This document shows, piece by piece, positions 1 through 6,457 of a DNA stretch of 6,956 bases. How positions within the stretch are numbered: the stretch's first letter is position 1; every line of letters starts with the position of its first letter. The position numbers and the translations under genes are program-made. The notes beneath the pieces are model-generated. The model was not told the DNA's origin and did not search any database. It saw only the letters and a program-made list of their open reading frames with translations. The DNA lies in the NCBI GenBank assembly GCA_937896185.1, contig CALBMG010000228.1, positions 1 to 6,956 on the forward strand, given 5' to 3'. This DNA is from an uncultured Microbacteriaceae bacterium. Its GTDB lineage: Bacteria; Actinomycetota; Actinomycetes; Actinomycetales; Microbacteriaceae.

Positions 1-797
1 TTCTCGTCCATGTAGGTATCGTGTCGACTTTCCAGCGTCACAATCATGCGTTGCAGTTCTTCGTTGTCCTCGATCTGTTCGGCGATGCCCGCCAAAAATT
101 CGCGGCCAGATTCACGGAACTCATCGGTGGGCAACATAATTCCCGTTGCTGTGGTGATCGCATCAAATACCGCAACAGCACCGAAGGGGAAGTCAGAGTC
201 CGCAAGGTAGTGCGGAATGAGGACAACGAAACCGGCGACCGGGAAACCCAGCTCGCACAGTGTGTATTCGACGAGGTGTCCGAATGTCCCCGGGATTTCG
301 GTGGTCGGTTTCCACACTGAATAAGCGTCCACGAGTTCGGCACGGGATCCGCTCACCGTCATACCGACTGGCCGGGTGTGTGGGACTGGCATCGGGATAG
401 CGTGCGCCCATGTGGTGTGACTCACTCGGAATCGTTCAATAATGTCCAACACAATTTCGATGGCCGAATCCCAACGGAAGTCGGGCTCGTACCCCGCCAA
501 CAACAGGAACTGTGCCCCCATATCGTCTGTCACCAACGACAGGGTCAGTGTGGGCGGGCGATAGTCCGTCAACCGTGTTTGTTCGAAAACAAAAGTGGGA
601 CGACGTGCCCGGTAGTCCAAGAATGAATCGTTGTCGAATGACAAGACGAGAGTGTGCTCGAGGTGGTCCATGATGTGCCGAGATGCGGATCTGACCGAGT
701 TGCCTGCATCGATGAATCCGGTGAACAACATCACCAACGGCAGACCGTCCGGGACTACTTGTCCGTGATCCGTGAACAAGCCGTTCGATGTACTCAC
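1..797 (-). CDS. PAC2-family (proteasome assembly chaperone-like) protein, 3' end off the left edge
   Basis: Reading the minus strand from a GTG at 797 gives 265 uninterrupted codons running off the window. The protein starts MSTSNGLFTDHGQ and then has PLVMLFTGFIDAG (about residues 20-32), matching the family's conserved N-terminal hydrophobic strand plus (D/N)AG motif. Further family-like blocks are YRARRPTFVFEQ (62-73), a SLVTDDMGAQFLLLAGYEPD stretch (87-106), IPMPVPHTRP (134-143) and VVLIPHYLADSDFP (191-204). The tail from about 235 is charged and likely helical (EQIEDNEELQR). Actinobacterial PAC2 proteins are soluble, about 290-320 residues, of poorly defined role; similarity to eukaryotic proteasome assembly chaperones is their only functional hint. 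I estimate only a few dozen residues are missing. GTG 797 is chosen because a TACTAT box lies exactly six bases upstream and no ATG precedes it in frame. The gene is divergent from pepA, a neighbour pairing consistent with protein turnover. Confidence 0.87.
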   Translation of the reverse strand, partial: MSTSNGLFTDHGQVVPDGLPLVMLFTGFIDAGNSVRSASRHIMDHLEHTLVLSFDNDSFLDYRARRPTFVFEQTRLTDYRPPTLTLSLVTDDMGAQFLLLAGYEPDFRWDSAIEIVLDIIERFRVSHTTWAHAIPMPVPHTRPVGMTVSGSRAELVDAYSVWKPTTEIPGTFGHLVEYTLCELGFPVAGFVVLIPHYLADSDFPFGAVAVFDAITTATGIMLPTDEFRESGREFLAGIAEQIEDNEELQRMIVTLESRHDTYMDE

Positions 798-803
798 CCT
801 TTC

Positions 804-809
804 ATAGTA
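804..809 (-). promoter_or_regulatory. Putative -10 box (TACTAT) of the PAC2 gene, leaderless
   Basis: On the minus strand TACTAT occupies 809-804, followed by six bases (GAAAGG) and then the GTG start at 797. TANNNT with six or seven bases to the start codon is the known arrangement of leaderless actinobacterial promoters, with transcription starting at the first base of the start codon. The AAAGG next to the GTG could look like a ribosome binding site, but it has zero spacing and so cannot act as one in the usual way. No clear -35 consensus is seen; GCGAG lies 17 bases upstream (831-827). Confidence 0.6.
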
Positions 810-811
810 CG

Positions 812-831
812 GCGAGATGCCGGTGCCTCGC
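812..831. promoter_or_regulatory. Imperfect dyad between divergent promoters, candidate operator
   Basis: The arms GCGAG (812-816) and CTCGC (827-831) are perfect inverted copies around a central CCGG (820-823), so 14 of 20 positions are symmetric about 821.5. This centre nearly coincides with the midpoint of the two opposed -10 boxes (804-809 and 833-838). The arms fall where the -35 elements of both promoters should be. It could be an operator for a dimeric regulator, or the same GCGAG-like -35 element used once on each strand. Which of these holds is inference. Confidence 0.35.
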
Positions 832-832
832 T

Positions 833-838
833 TACGCT
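833..838 (+). promoter_or_regulatory. Putative -10 box (TACGCT) of pepA, leaderless
   Basis: TACGCT fits TANNNT and is followed by six bases (GGTCGC) and the ATG at 845. No Shine-Dalgarno sequence lies before that ATG. Together with the matching arrangement on the other strand this points to a leaderless pepA mRNA. It also argues against a longer form from ATG 788, which lies upstream of this promoter and inside the PAC2 coding region. Confidence 0.6.
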
Positions 839-844
839 GGTCGC

Positions 845-2317
845 ATGCTCCCCGAAATTGTGGCCCACTCTTCCGCACTTGCCTCCGACGCGATTCTTGT
901 CTCGATTTTTTCCGACGCGGAATCTGTGGGGTGGTCCTGCCCGCCCGAAATTGACGAGGCCGTTCGGCACGCGGTGACGAGCATGAACGTCGAGCCCAAA
1001 CCCGAATCAGTGCATCGGATTCCGGCGCCAGTGGCATCAGGTTTTTCCACCATTTATCTGGTCGGAACGGACCGTTCACTGGGCAGCGTGGGATTACGCA
1101 ATGCTGCAGCCGCCGGTGTGCGCCAGGTGACTAAGGCAACCCAGTTAGACGTTTCATTCCCAGTGGTAACCGTGGACGATGCGGCCGCTGTGTGTGAAGG
1201 AGCGCTTCTCGGCGCACACACCACCTCACACTACAAATCAACGGTTACTCCTGCAGGCATCGCAACGCTGTCGGTGCGCGAAGCCGATTCCCGCACAATT
1301 GCCGAGGCCCACATTACGGCGAGCGCCGTTGCAGCGGTCCGCGATTTGGTTGCCGAGGTCCCGAATCTGCAGTCACCCGCAGTGCTGGCAGATCACGTTC
1401 GCGCCGTCGCAAAATCAGAAGGTTTGAGCGTCACCGTGTTCGACGAGACGGAATTGGTCGAGCGTGGTTTTGGCGGAATTTCTGCGGTGGGTGCGGGTTC
1501 GGTGAATCCCCCACGATACGTCGAGATTTCGTACACACCGAAGCTGGCTTCACGCCGAATTGAACTGGTCGGTAAGGGCATCACCTTCGACTCGGGCGGG
1601 CTCTCGTTGAAGCCTGCGGCGTCGATGGTGGGAATGAAATACGACATGACGGGAGCGGCAACCGTGTTTGCGACGATCATCGCCGCACACCGACTTGAAC
1701 TTCCCATCTCTGTGACCGCGCGGCTCTGTATTGCCGAGAACATGCCGTCGGGAACTGCAGCTCGCCCGGGTGATGTCATCACCATGCTGGGTGGTACCAC
1801 TGTGGAAATCACCAACACTGATGCCGAGGGCCGTCTCGTCCTTGCGGACGGTCTCGTCGCGGCGAGCGCTACTGCCCCCGACGCGATCATCGACGTTGCC
1901 ACTCTGACGGGTGCCGCACGCGTTGCTCTCGGTGACCGAATTGTCGGGGTAATGGGTAACGGTTTCATCGTTGATGAGATTGGTGATGCTGCGAAGAGCG
2001 TCGGCGAAGAAACATGGGTGATGCCTCTGCCCGAGAATTTGGGTCAGATCCTGTCCAGCGACGTAGCAGATCTGGCCAATGCCAAGCCGGGCAACACCGC
2101 GGCGGGAATGCTGGTGGGTGGGTATTTCCTGCAGCAATTCGTGGGCAAGGACACCACGGGTGTCCGTATCCCGTGGGCTCACCTCGATATTGCGGGTCCC
2201 GCTAATAACTCTGGCTCTCCTTACGGTGTCACTCCTAAGGGCCCCACGGGAACCATGGTGCGAACACTGCTGACCACCCTGCGTAATCTGTCGGCACAGT
2301 CGAGCAACAAGGAGTAG
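845..2317 (+). CDS. pepA: Leucyl aminopeptidase (M17 family)
   Basis: Cytosolic di-metal aminopeptidase that removes N-terminal residues, preferring leucine, from peptides; its role is peptide turnover. The protein from ATG 845 is 490 residues, the normal family length. The M17 signature NTDAEGR is at 324-330. Aligning by spacing with E. coli PepA, all metal ligands are present: Lys244, Asp249, Asp267, Asp326 and Glu328. The catalytic Lys256 and Arg330 are also present, within KGITFDSGGLSLK and NTDAEGR. The N-terminal domain (about 1-160) is variable, as usual in the family. ATG 788 in the same frame would add 19 residues (MYSPFHSTARC...) that look unlike the family, overlap the divergent gene and precede the likely promoter, so I reject it. 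The gene is divergent from PAC2 and 75 bases ahead of lpdA on the same strand; no terminator hairpin is visible in that gap, so read-through into lpdA is possible. Confidence 0.96.
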   Translation: MLPEIVAHSSALASDAILVSIFSDAESVGWSCPPEIDEAVRHAVTSMNVEPKPESVHRIPAPVASGFSTIYLVGTDRSLGSVGLRNAAAAGVRQVTKATQLDVSFPVVTVDDAAAVCEGALLGAHTTSHYKSTVTPAGIATLSVREADSRTIAEAHITASAVAAVRDLVAEVPNLQSPAVLADHVRAVAKSEGLSVTVFDETELVERGFGGISAVGAGSVNPPRYVEISYTPKLASRRIELVGKGITFDSGGLSLKPAASMVGMKYDMTGAATVFATIIAAHRLELPISVTARLCIAENMPSGTAARPGDVITMLGGTTVEITNTDAEGRLVLADGLVAASATAPDAIIDVATLTGAARVALGDRIVGVMGNGFIVDEIGDAAKSVGEETWVMPLPENLGQILSSDVADLANAKPGNTAAGMLVGGYFLQQFVGKDTTGVRIPWAHLDIAGPANNSGSPYGVTPKGPTGTMVRTLLTTLRNLSAQSSNKE

Positions 2318-2381
2318 GCTCTTTGATGGTCCACTGACGGATTTGCCTTACCCGGCATGTCCTCAATTACCACTACTTACG

Positions 2382-2387
2382 AAGGAG
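2382..2387 (+). promoter_or_regulatory. Ribosome binding site that sets the lpdA start
   Basis: AAGGAG, a near-perfect Shine-Dalgarno sequence, lies five bases before GTG 2393. It sits downstream of the in-frame ATG 2357 and therefore favours the GTG as the true start. Confidence 0.75.
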
Positions 2388-2392
2388 TGTCG

Positions 2393-3766
2393 GTGTCCGA
2401 AATCGCTGTTGACCTTGTTGTTCTGGGTGGCGGAAGCGGCGGCTATTCCGCTGCACTGCGAGCCACCCAGCTGGGCATGAGCGTTGCGCTCATCGAAAAG
2501 GACAAGGTTGGTGGAACCTGCCTGCACGTGGGATGTATCCCCACTAAGGCATTGCTGCATGCAGCCGAGATCGCCGACAACACGAAGGACGCCGCGAAGT
2601 TTGGCGTGAACGCCACTTTCTCTGGTGTCGACGTTGCCGGTGTTTCCGCATACCGCGAGGGCATCATCAGCTCCAAATTCAAGGGCCTTCAGGGTCTTCT
2701 GAAGGCTCGCGGCGTGCAGATGGTTGATGGATACGGCGTATTGACTTCCCCTAACACTGTTCAGGTCGGCGACACTGTTGTGCGTGGCACGAACGTGGTT
2801 CTCGCAACCGGTTCCTACTCGCGCACCCTGCCTGGACTGGAAATTGGTGGCCGCGTGCTGACCTCCGAGCAGGCGTTGACGCTCGACTATGTCCCCCGCA
2901 AGGTCGTCGTTTTGGGCGGTGGCGTCATCGGCGTCGAGTTCTCGAGCGTGTGGCGTTCTTGGGGATCCGAAGTGACCATCATCGAGGGCCTTCCCCACCT
3001 CGTTCCCATGGAGGACGAATCAGTTTCGAAGCAGTTCGAACGCGCTTTCCGTAAGCGTGGCATTGAATTCAAGCTTGGTGTGCGTTTCCAGAGCGTCACT
3101 CAGGACGACAACGGCGTTGTCGTCACCCTGGAGAACGGCGAAACCGTCGAGGGCGACATTCTGCTCGTCGCAGTGGGCCGCGGCCCCGCCACCGCAAACA
3201 ACGGTTTCGAAAACGTCGGAATCACCATGGATCGCGGATTCGTGATCACGAACGAGCGTCTCGCGACGAATGTTCCCGGTGTCTACGCGGTCGGCGACAT
3301 CGTCCCCGGGCTTCAGCTCGCCCACCGCGGCTACCAGCACGGAATCTTCGTTGCCGAAGAAATCGCTGGGCTCAACCCCGTCGTGGTCAGTGACCTCAAC
3401 ATCCCCAAGGTCACCTATTCCGACCCCGAGGTCGCATCGGTTGGCCTGTCCGAGGCCAAGGCGAAGGCCGTCCACGGTGACGACGCCGTGGAATCATACG
3501 ACTACAACCTCGCGGGTAACGGCAAGAGCCACATCCTCGAAACCGCGGGTTCCATCAAGGTGGTTCGCGTAAAGAATGGACCCGTGGTCGGTGTTCACAT
3601 GATCGGTGCCCGCGTGGGCGAACTCATCGGTGAAGCCCAGATGATTGTCAACTGGGAAGCTCACCCCGAGGATGTTGCACCGCACATCCACGCACACCCC
3701 ACCCAAAACGAAGCTCTTGGCGAAGCGTTCCTTGCCCTTGCCGGCAAGCCGCTGCACGCCCTCTAA
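2393..3766 (+). CDS. lpdA: Dihydrolipoyl dehydrogenase (E3 of 2-oxoacid dehydrogenase complexes)
   Basis: FAD enzyme that re-oxidises the dihydrolipoyl arm of E2 and passes electrons to NAD+; it serves pyruvate, 2-oxoglutarate and similar complexes in the cytosol. From GTG 2393 the protein is 457 residues. The order is: N-terminal FAD-binding strand [14 protein letters not shown] (about 8-21), redox-active disulfide [13 protein letters not shown] with Cys43 and Cys48, NAD-binding [14 protein letters not shown] (about 171-184), second FAD motif with VYAVGDI (about 301-307), and C-terminal dimerisation domain with [12 protein letters not shown] carrying the catalytic His435-Glu440 pair. Every key residue is intact. 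ATG 2357 would add 12 residues (MSSITTTYEGVS) before the normal family start and ignores the AAGGAG site, so GTG is preferred. Lysine codons noted are AAG, a sign of strong codon bias and high expression. The E2 gene follows after 23 bases, so the two are probably cotranscribed. Confidence 0.96.
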   Translation: MSEIAVDLVVLGGGSGGYSAALRATQLGMSVALIEKDKVGGTCLHVGCIPTKALLHAAEIADNTKDAAKFGVNATFSGVDVAGVSAYREGIISSKFKGLQGLLKARGVQMVDGYGVLTSPNTVQVGDTVVRGTNVVLATGSYSRTLPGLEIGGRVLTSEQALTLDYVPRKVVVLGGGVIGVEFSSVWRSWGSEVTIIEGLPHLVPMEDESVSKQFERAFRKRGIEFKLGVRFQSVTQDDNGVVVTLENGETVEGDILLVAVGRGPATANNGFENVGITMDRGFVITNERLATNVPGVYAVGDIVPGLQLAHRGYQHGIFVAEEIAGLNPVVVSDLNIPKVTYSDPEVASVGLSEAKAKAVHGDDAVESYDYNLAGNGKSHILETAGSIKVVRVKNGPVVGVHMIGARVGELIGEAQMIVNWEAHPEDVAPHIHAHPTQNEALGEAFLALAGKPLHAL

Positions 3767-3789
3767 GAATCAACGAGAGAAAGAACATC

Positions 3790-5124
3790 ATGGCTGAAAT
3801 CGTTAACCTCCCCGCACTCGGAGAGAGCGTCACCGAGGGAACCATCACTCGCTGGCTGAAGAACGTCGGTGACACTGTTGCCGTTGACGAACCCATTGTT
3901 GAGGTTTCGACTGACAAGGTCGACACAGAGATCCCGTCGCCCATCGCCGGTGTTATCGAGGAAATTTTTGCGCAGGAAGACGACGTCGTCCCCGTGGGTT
4001 CGCCCTTGGTGCGTATCGGCGATGGCAGTGGCGCCGCGGCAGCGGCTCCGGCCGCACCCGCGGTAGTTGCCGAACCCGTTGTCGAGGCTGCACCCGCGGC
4101 CCCCGTCGTCGAGGTCCCCGTTGTAGCAGCACCTGTTGTTGCACCTCCCGTTGTGGCTGCGCCTCCCGTCGTAGCTGCTCCTCCTGTTGTTGCTGCAGCA
4201 CCTGCTGCCGCGGCACCTGCCACCTCGCACGCCGGAGCGCCCTACGTAACCCCCATTGTTCGCAAGTTCGCGAACGACGCCGGAGTTAACCTGGCAACTG
4301 TCGTCGGGACTGGAATCGGTGGCCGCATCCGCCGCGAAGACATCCAGGCAGCAGCTGCCGGCAACTCGTCGGCTCCCGCCGCCCGCGCGGCACTCGAGGT
4401 TTCGCCACTGCGAGGAACACGAGTCCCCATGACTCGACTGCGCAAGGTTGTTGCCGAGCGCGCCGTTGCGTCGATGGTTTCGACCGCTCAGCTGACCACC
4501 GTTGTCGAGGTCGACGTCACCGCTGTGGCACGTCTTCGTGACGCAATCAAGGGCGACTTCCTCGCGAAGACGGGAAACAAGCTCAGCTTCCTCCCCTTCT
4601 TCGCACAGGCAACGGTGGAAGCCCTGCAGGCGTTCCCCATCATCAACTGCACCGTAGAGGGTGACGAGATTGTCTACCCCGCCACCGAGAACATCTCGAT
4701 CGCAGTGGACACCGAGCGTGGCCTGCTGACCCCCGTGGTCAAGAACGCTGCAGGTAAGACGATTGCACAGTTCGCCGCCGAAATCGCCGACCTTGCCGCA
4801 CGCACTCGCGACAACAAGCTCGGACCCGACGAGTTGGCTGGTGGCACGTTCACCCTTACCAACACCGGTTCTCGCGGAGCACTGTTTGACACCCCTGTTG
4901 TGTTCTTGCCTCAGGTAGCGATCTTGGGCACCGGTGTTGTCACCAAGCGCCCAGCAGTGGTCAAGACCGAAGACGGCACCGAATCAATCGCGATTCGAAG
5001 CATGGTCTACCTTGCGCTTTCATACGATCACCGACTAGTCGACGGAGCCGACGCAAGTCGCTTCTTGGTCGACGTGAAGGCACGCCTAGAAGAAGCAAAC
5101 TTCTCAGCTGACTTAGGCATTTAG
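3790..5124 (+). CDS. sucB: Dihydrolipoamide acyltransferase, E2 of a 2-oxoacid dehydrogenase complex
   Basis: E2 core subunit: its lipoyl arm takes the acyl group from E1 and the catalytic domain transfers it to CoA. Of the 444 residues, 1-76 form one lipoyl domain with the lipoyl-lysine Lys43 in STDKVDTEI. Residues 79-147 are a flexible Ala/Pro/Val-rich linker including three PPVVAA units (119-136). About 150-187 are the peripheral subunit-binding domain ([23 protein letters not shown]). About 205-444 are the acyltransferase domain, with active-site His414 and Asp418 in DHRLVDG. The succinyl versus acetyl label is not certain from sequence: actinobacteria often use such an E2 in a pyruvate complex, or a mixed one, alongside a fused 2-oxoglutarate E1, so aceF or dlaT is an alternative name. 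Some actinobacterial homologues carry two or three lipoyl domains; this one has one. A weak purine-rich GAGAGAAAG (3775-3783) precedes the ATG. All 13 lysine codons I checked are AAG. No E1 gene is in the window; lipB and lipA nearby supply its cofactor. Confidence 0.93.
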   Translation: MAEIVNLPALGESVTEGTITRWLKNVGDTVAVDEPIVEVSTDKVDTEIPSPIAGVIEEIFAQEDDVVPVGSPLVRIGDGSGAAAAAPAAPAVVAEPVVEAAPAAPVVEVPVVAAPVVAPPVVAAPPVVAAPPVVAAAPAAAAPATSHAGAPYVTPIVRKFANDAGVNLATVVGTGIGGRIRREDIQAAAAGNSSAPAARAALEVSPLRGTRVPMTRLRKVVAERAVASMVSTAQLTTVVEVDVTAVARLRDAIKGDFLAKTGNKLSFLPFFAQATVEALQAFPIINCTVEGDEIVYPATENISIAVDTERGLLTPVVKNAAGKTIAQFAAEIADLAARTRDNKLGPDELAGGTFTLTNTGSRGALFDTPVVFLPQVAILGTGVVTKRPAVVKTEDGTESIAIRSMVYLALSYDHRLVDGADASRFLVDVKARLEEANFSADLGI

Positions 5125-5134
5125 TTTCAAAAAG

Positions 5135-5169
5135 AAATGGCCCTGACTAGTCGGTCGGGGCCATTTTTT
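5135..5169. terminator. Strong intrinsic terminator, likely bidirectional, between convergent genes
   Basis: The arms 5135-5147 and 5154-5166 form a 13-bp stem with one G-U wobble and a six-base loop (TAGTCG). The right arm runs into six T (5164-5169), giving the U-tract for the E2 operon, which ends 10 bases before the stem. On the minus strand the same hairpin is followed by TTTCTTTTT, so it can also stop the convergent transcript. The stop codon and the last five sense codons of the minus-strand gene lie inside this element. Confidence 0.9.
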
Positions 5170-5728
5170 CTATCTGCCAGCTCTTGCCATGTGCGATGAA
5201 CAACACACGGATGTCTCGTGCAACACTCATGCAGCTTGCCAAGTAATTGGCCGATGCCAGTTGGCCGAGAGATACCAATTTGCTCTGTGATTCGAAGGTC
5301 CAACCTTCGACACTAAATGCCTCAGTGTTTTCAACAATCGTTCTCTTGTTCAAGCTCTCAATATCGACGCAAGGTTTTGGTTTGGGAGACTGTGAGCTAG
5401 AAGCATTTGCGGCTGTGTGGCTGGATGCGTGTTCAGGTGCAAAAAGCACCAGTGAAAGTAGCGCGGTGAGAACGACAACGATCCAGAGCGCAACAACTGA
5501 CAGCAATGCCTTCGACCAAGAGAACCGATTCTGATGTTCTGACATGTGCATGCTGTCTGAATCACGAGGTATTTCGAAGACGATGCGCTTCGGCGCGATG
5601 CGAATCATGCGAAAGTCAATGGCATCTCGAGAAAGGCGATGTCGAAAGGCGACCCAATTCGAGAACCAGCGATTATGGGTGTGCGCCTCATAGCCGGCTC
5701 TCACGGTAATCAGGTCTCGCCAACTCAC
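5147..5728 (-). CDS. Unrecognised single-pass membrane protein
   Basis: I do not recognise the family. The longest form, from GTG 5728, has 193 residues: a basic, Arg- and Trp-containing N-terminal segment (1-72), one strong hydrophobic helix at about 74-97 (ALLSVVALWIVVVLTALLS), a Ser/Ala/Pro low-complexity stretch (98-119, ending SPKPKP), then a small domain from Cys120 to the end with a second cysteine, Cys166. The N-terminus is probably cytosolic and the C-terminal domain outside, where the two cysteines could form a disulfide. Start choice is uncertain: neither GTG 5728 nor ATG 5551 (134 residues, MHMSEHQNRFSW) has a Shine-Dalgarno sequence or a well-placed TANNNT box. The extra 59 codons have about 59% GC at third positions (35 of 59), above the surrounding base composition, which supports coding. 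The gene is convergent with E2 and divergent from lipB; its composition is AT-richer than genes to the left. No function is assigned. Confidence 0.65.
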   Translation of the reverse strand: MSWRDLITVRAGYEAHTHNRWFSNWVAFRHRLSRDAIDFRMIRIAPKRIVFEIPRDSDSMHMSEHQNRFSWSKALLSVVALWIVVVLTALLSLVLFAPEHASSHTAANASSSQSPKPKPCVDIESLNKRTIVENTEAFSVEGWTFESQSKLVSLGQLASANYLASCMSVARDIRVLFIAHGKSWQIEKMAPTD

Positions 5729-5737
5729 GAACTAAGG

Positions 5738-5774
5738 TTGCCCGAACAGTTTGTGTTCTGGCAGATTCGGGCAA
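5738..5774. repeat. Perfect 9-bp inverted repeat in the lipB upstream region
   Basis: TTGCCCGAA (5738-5746) and TTCGGGCAA (5766-5774) are exact inverted copies separated by 19 bases. The element starts 10 bases upstream of the GTG of the minus-strand gene and ends 38 bases before the lipB -10 box. It could be an operator for either divergent gene, or a hairpin in the minus-strand leader. There is no T-tract, so it is not a typical terminator. Confidence 0.5.
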
Positions 5775-5779
5775 ATCTG
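5762..5779. repeat. Short 6-bp inverted repeat overlapping the larger one
   Basis: CAGATT (5762-5767) and AATCTG (5774-5779) flank a six-base loop (CGGGCA). The loop and part of the arms are shared with the right arm of the 9-bp repeat, so as RNA the two hairpins would exclude each other. A 6-bp match this close can be chance. Confidence 0.3.
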
Positions 5780-5812
5780 TTGATGGCGGAATAATCCCTG
5801 AGAATGTGGATT

Positions 5813-5818
5813 TAAACT
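5813..5818 (+). promoter_or_regulatory. Putative -10 box (TAAACT) of lipB, leaderless
   Basis: TAAACT fits TANNNT. The next six bases are ATGGTC and then comes ATG 5825, so this is the same N6 spacing seen at the PAC2 and pepA starts. ATG 5819 directly abuts the box and would not be on a transcript that starts at 5825. No Shine-Dalgarno sequence or convincing -35 hexamer is visible. Confidence 0.6.
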
Positions 5819-5824
5819 ATGGTC

Positions 5825-6457
5825 ATGCCAATTTTTGAGACCGTCGGTCTTGCTCCAGACTTCGTAGATTACGAAGCCGCTTGGCAACTTCAACGCAACG
5901 TGCACGGCGAGGTAAGCAAGCACATGCGAGATGAAACCGTGTTGCTGCTTGAACACGCGTCTGTCTTCACCGCCGGAAAGCGCACTGAAGAGTCTGAAAG
6001 ACCAACCGACGGAACTCCGGTAATCGATGTCGATCGCGGCGGAAAAATCACTTGGCACGGACCAGGCCAACTGGTTGGCTACCCGATTATGCGCCTGCCT
6101 GACCCAATCGACGTAGTTGGCTATGTTCGCTGGCTTGAGCAGGTGCTTATCGATTCAATCGCCGAATTCGGGGTCACCGGTCAACGAGTTGGCGGTCGCT
6201 CTGGAGTTTGGGTCGATGTCGATGGTCAATTTGAAAAGGTTGCTGCAATAGGCATCCGTGTTGCCGAAAAGACAACAATGCACGGATTCGCACTGAACTG
6301 CAACAACTCGCTTGATCCGTATGACACCATAGTTGCGTGTGGCATTCGCGACGCGAAGACCACAACATTGCAGCAGTTGACCGGCAAAGACATCACCCCG
6401 GCGATAGCTGCAGAAGTAGTCAAGAGACATCTTGGCGAGATTGAGATCAGGCGATGA
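5825..6457 (+). CDS. lipB: Octanoyl-[acyl carrier protein]:protein N-octanoyltransferase
   Basis: First step of lipoate synthesis: transfers octanoyl from acyl carrier protein to the lipoyl-domain lysine of E2, the glycine-cleavage H protein and similar targets, through a thioester on its cysteine. From ATG 5825 the protein is 210 residues (212 from ATG 5819). Family landmarks, numbered from 5825: [13 protein letters not shown] near the N-terminus, the signature [17 protein letters not shown] (71-87), KVAAIGIRV with catalytic Lys138, MHGFALNCN (about 152-160), and active-site Cys172 in VACGI. All catalytic residues are present. ATG 5825 is preferred because a TAAACT box lies six bases before it; ATG 5819 abuts that box. 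The stop overlaps the lipA start as ATGA, so the two are translationally coupled. Lysine codons are mixed AAG and AAA, unlike lpdA and E2, suggesting lower expression. Confidence 0.95.
   Translation: MPIFETVGLAPDFVDYEAAWQLQRNVHGEVSKHMRDETVLLLEHASVFTAGKRTEESERPTDGTPVIDVDRGGKITWHGPGQLVGYPIMRLPDPIDVVGYVRWLEQVLIDSIAEFGVTGQRVGGRSGVWVDVDGQFEKVAAIGIRVAEKTTMHGFALNCNNSLDPYDTIVACGIRDAKTTTLQQLTGKDITPAIAAEVVKRHLGEIEIRR

Noticed and set aside
21..626. Plus-strand open frames at 21-320 and 378-626
   Set aside because: The minus strand here encodes a continuous PAC2-family protein with recognisable motifs; the plus-strand translations are composition shadows.
794..805. Tiny minus-strand ORF ATG-AAA-GGG-TGA overlapping the PAC2 GTG start
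   Set aside because: It looks like a coupled mini-ORF, but if the mRNA starts at the GTG the ATG is not transcribed, and three codons give no independent support.
788..844. Longer pepA form starting at ATG 788
   Set aside because: The extra 19 residues are Cys/Arg-rich and unlike M17 N-termini, the start lies inside the divergent PAC2 coding region, and the likely -10 box at 833-838 is downstream of it.
1393..2182. Two minus-strand open frames of about 190-210 codons opposite pepA
   Set aside because: They overlap the conserved catalytic half of pepA, show no recognisable domain and are explained by codon bias of the real gene.
2357..2392. Longer lpdA form starting at ATG 2357
   Set aside because: It has no ribosome binding site, adds residues before the family's usual start, and would place the strong AAGGAG at 2382-2387 inside the coding region.
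2318..2392. Promoter or terminator in the pepA-lpdA gap
   Set aside because: No hairpin with a T-tract and no convincing -35/-10 pair is visible; candidates such as TTGATG or TTGCCT lack a matching -10 box.
3648..4230. Long minus-strand open frames rich in Gly, Ala and Thr or in Arg and Gly
   Set aside because: They are the reverse complement of the repetitive Ala/Pro/Val linker and lipoyl domain of E2; low-complexity GC-rich coding DNA leaves antisense frames open.
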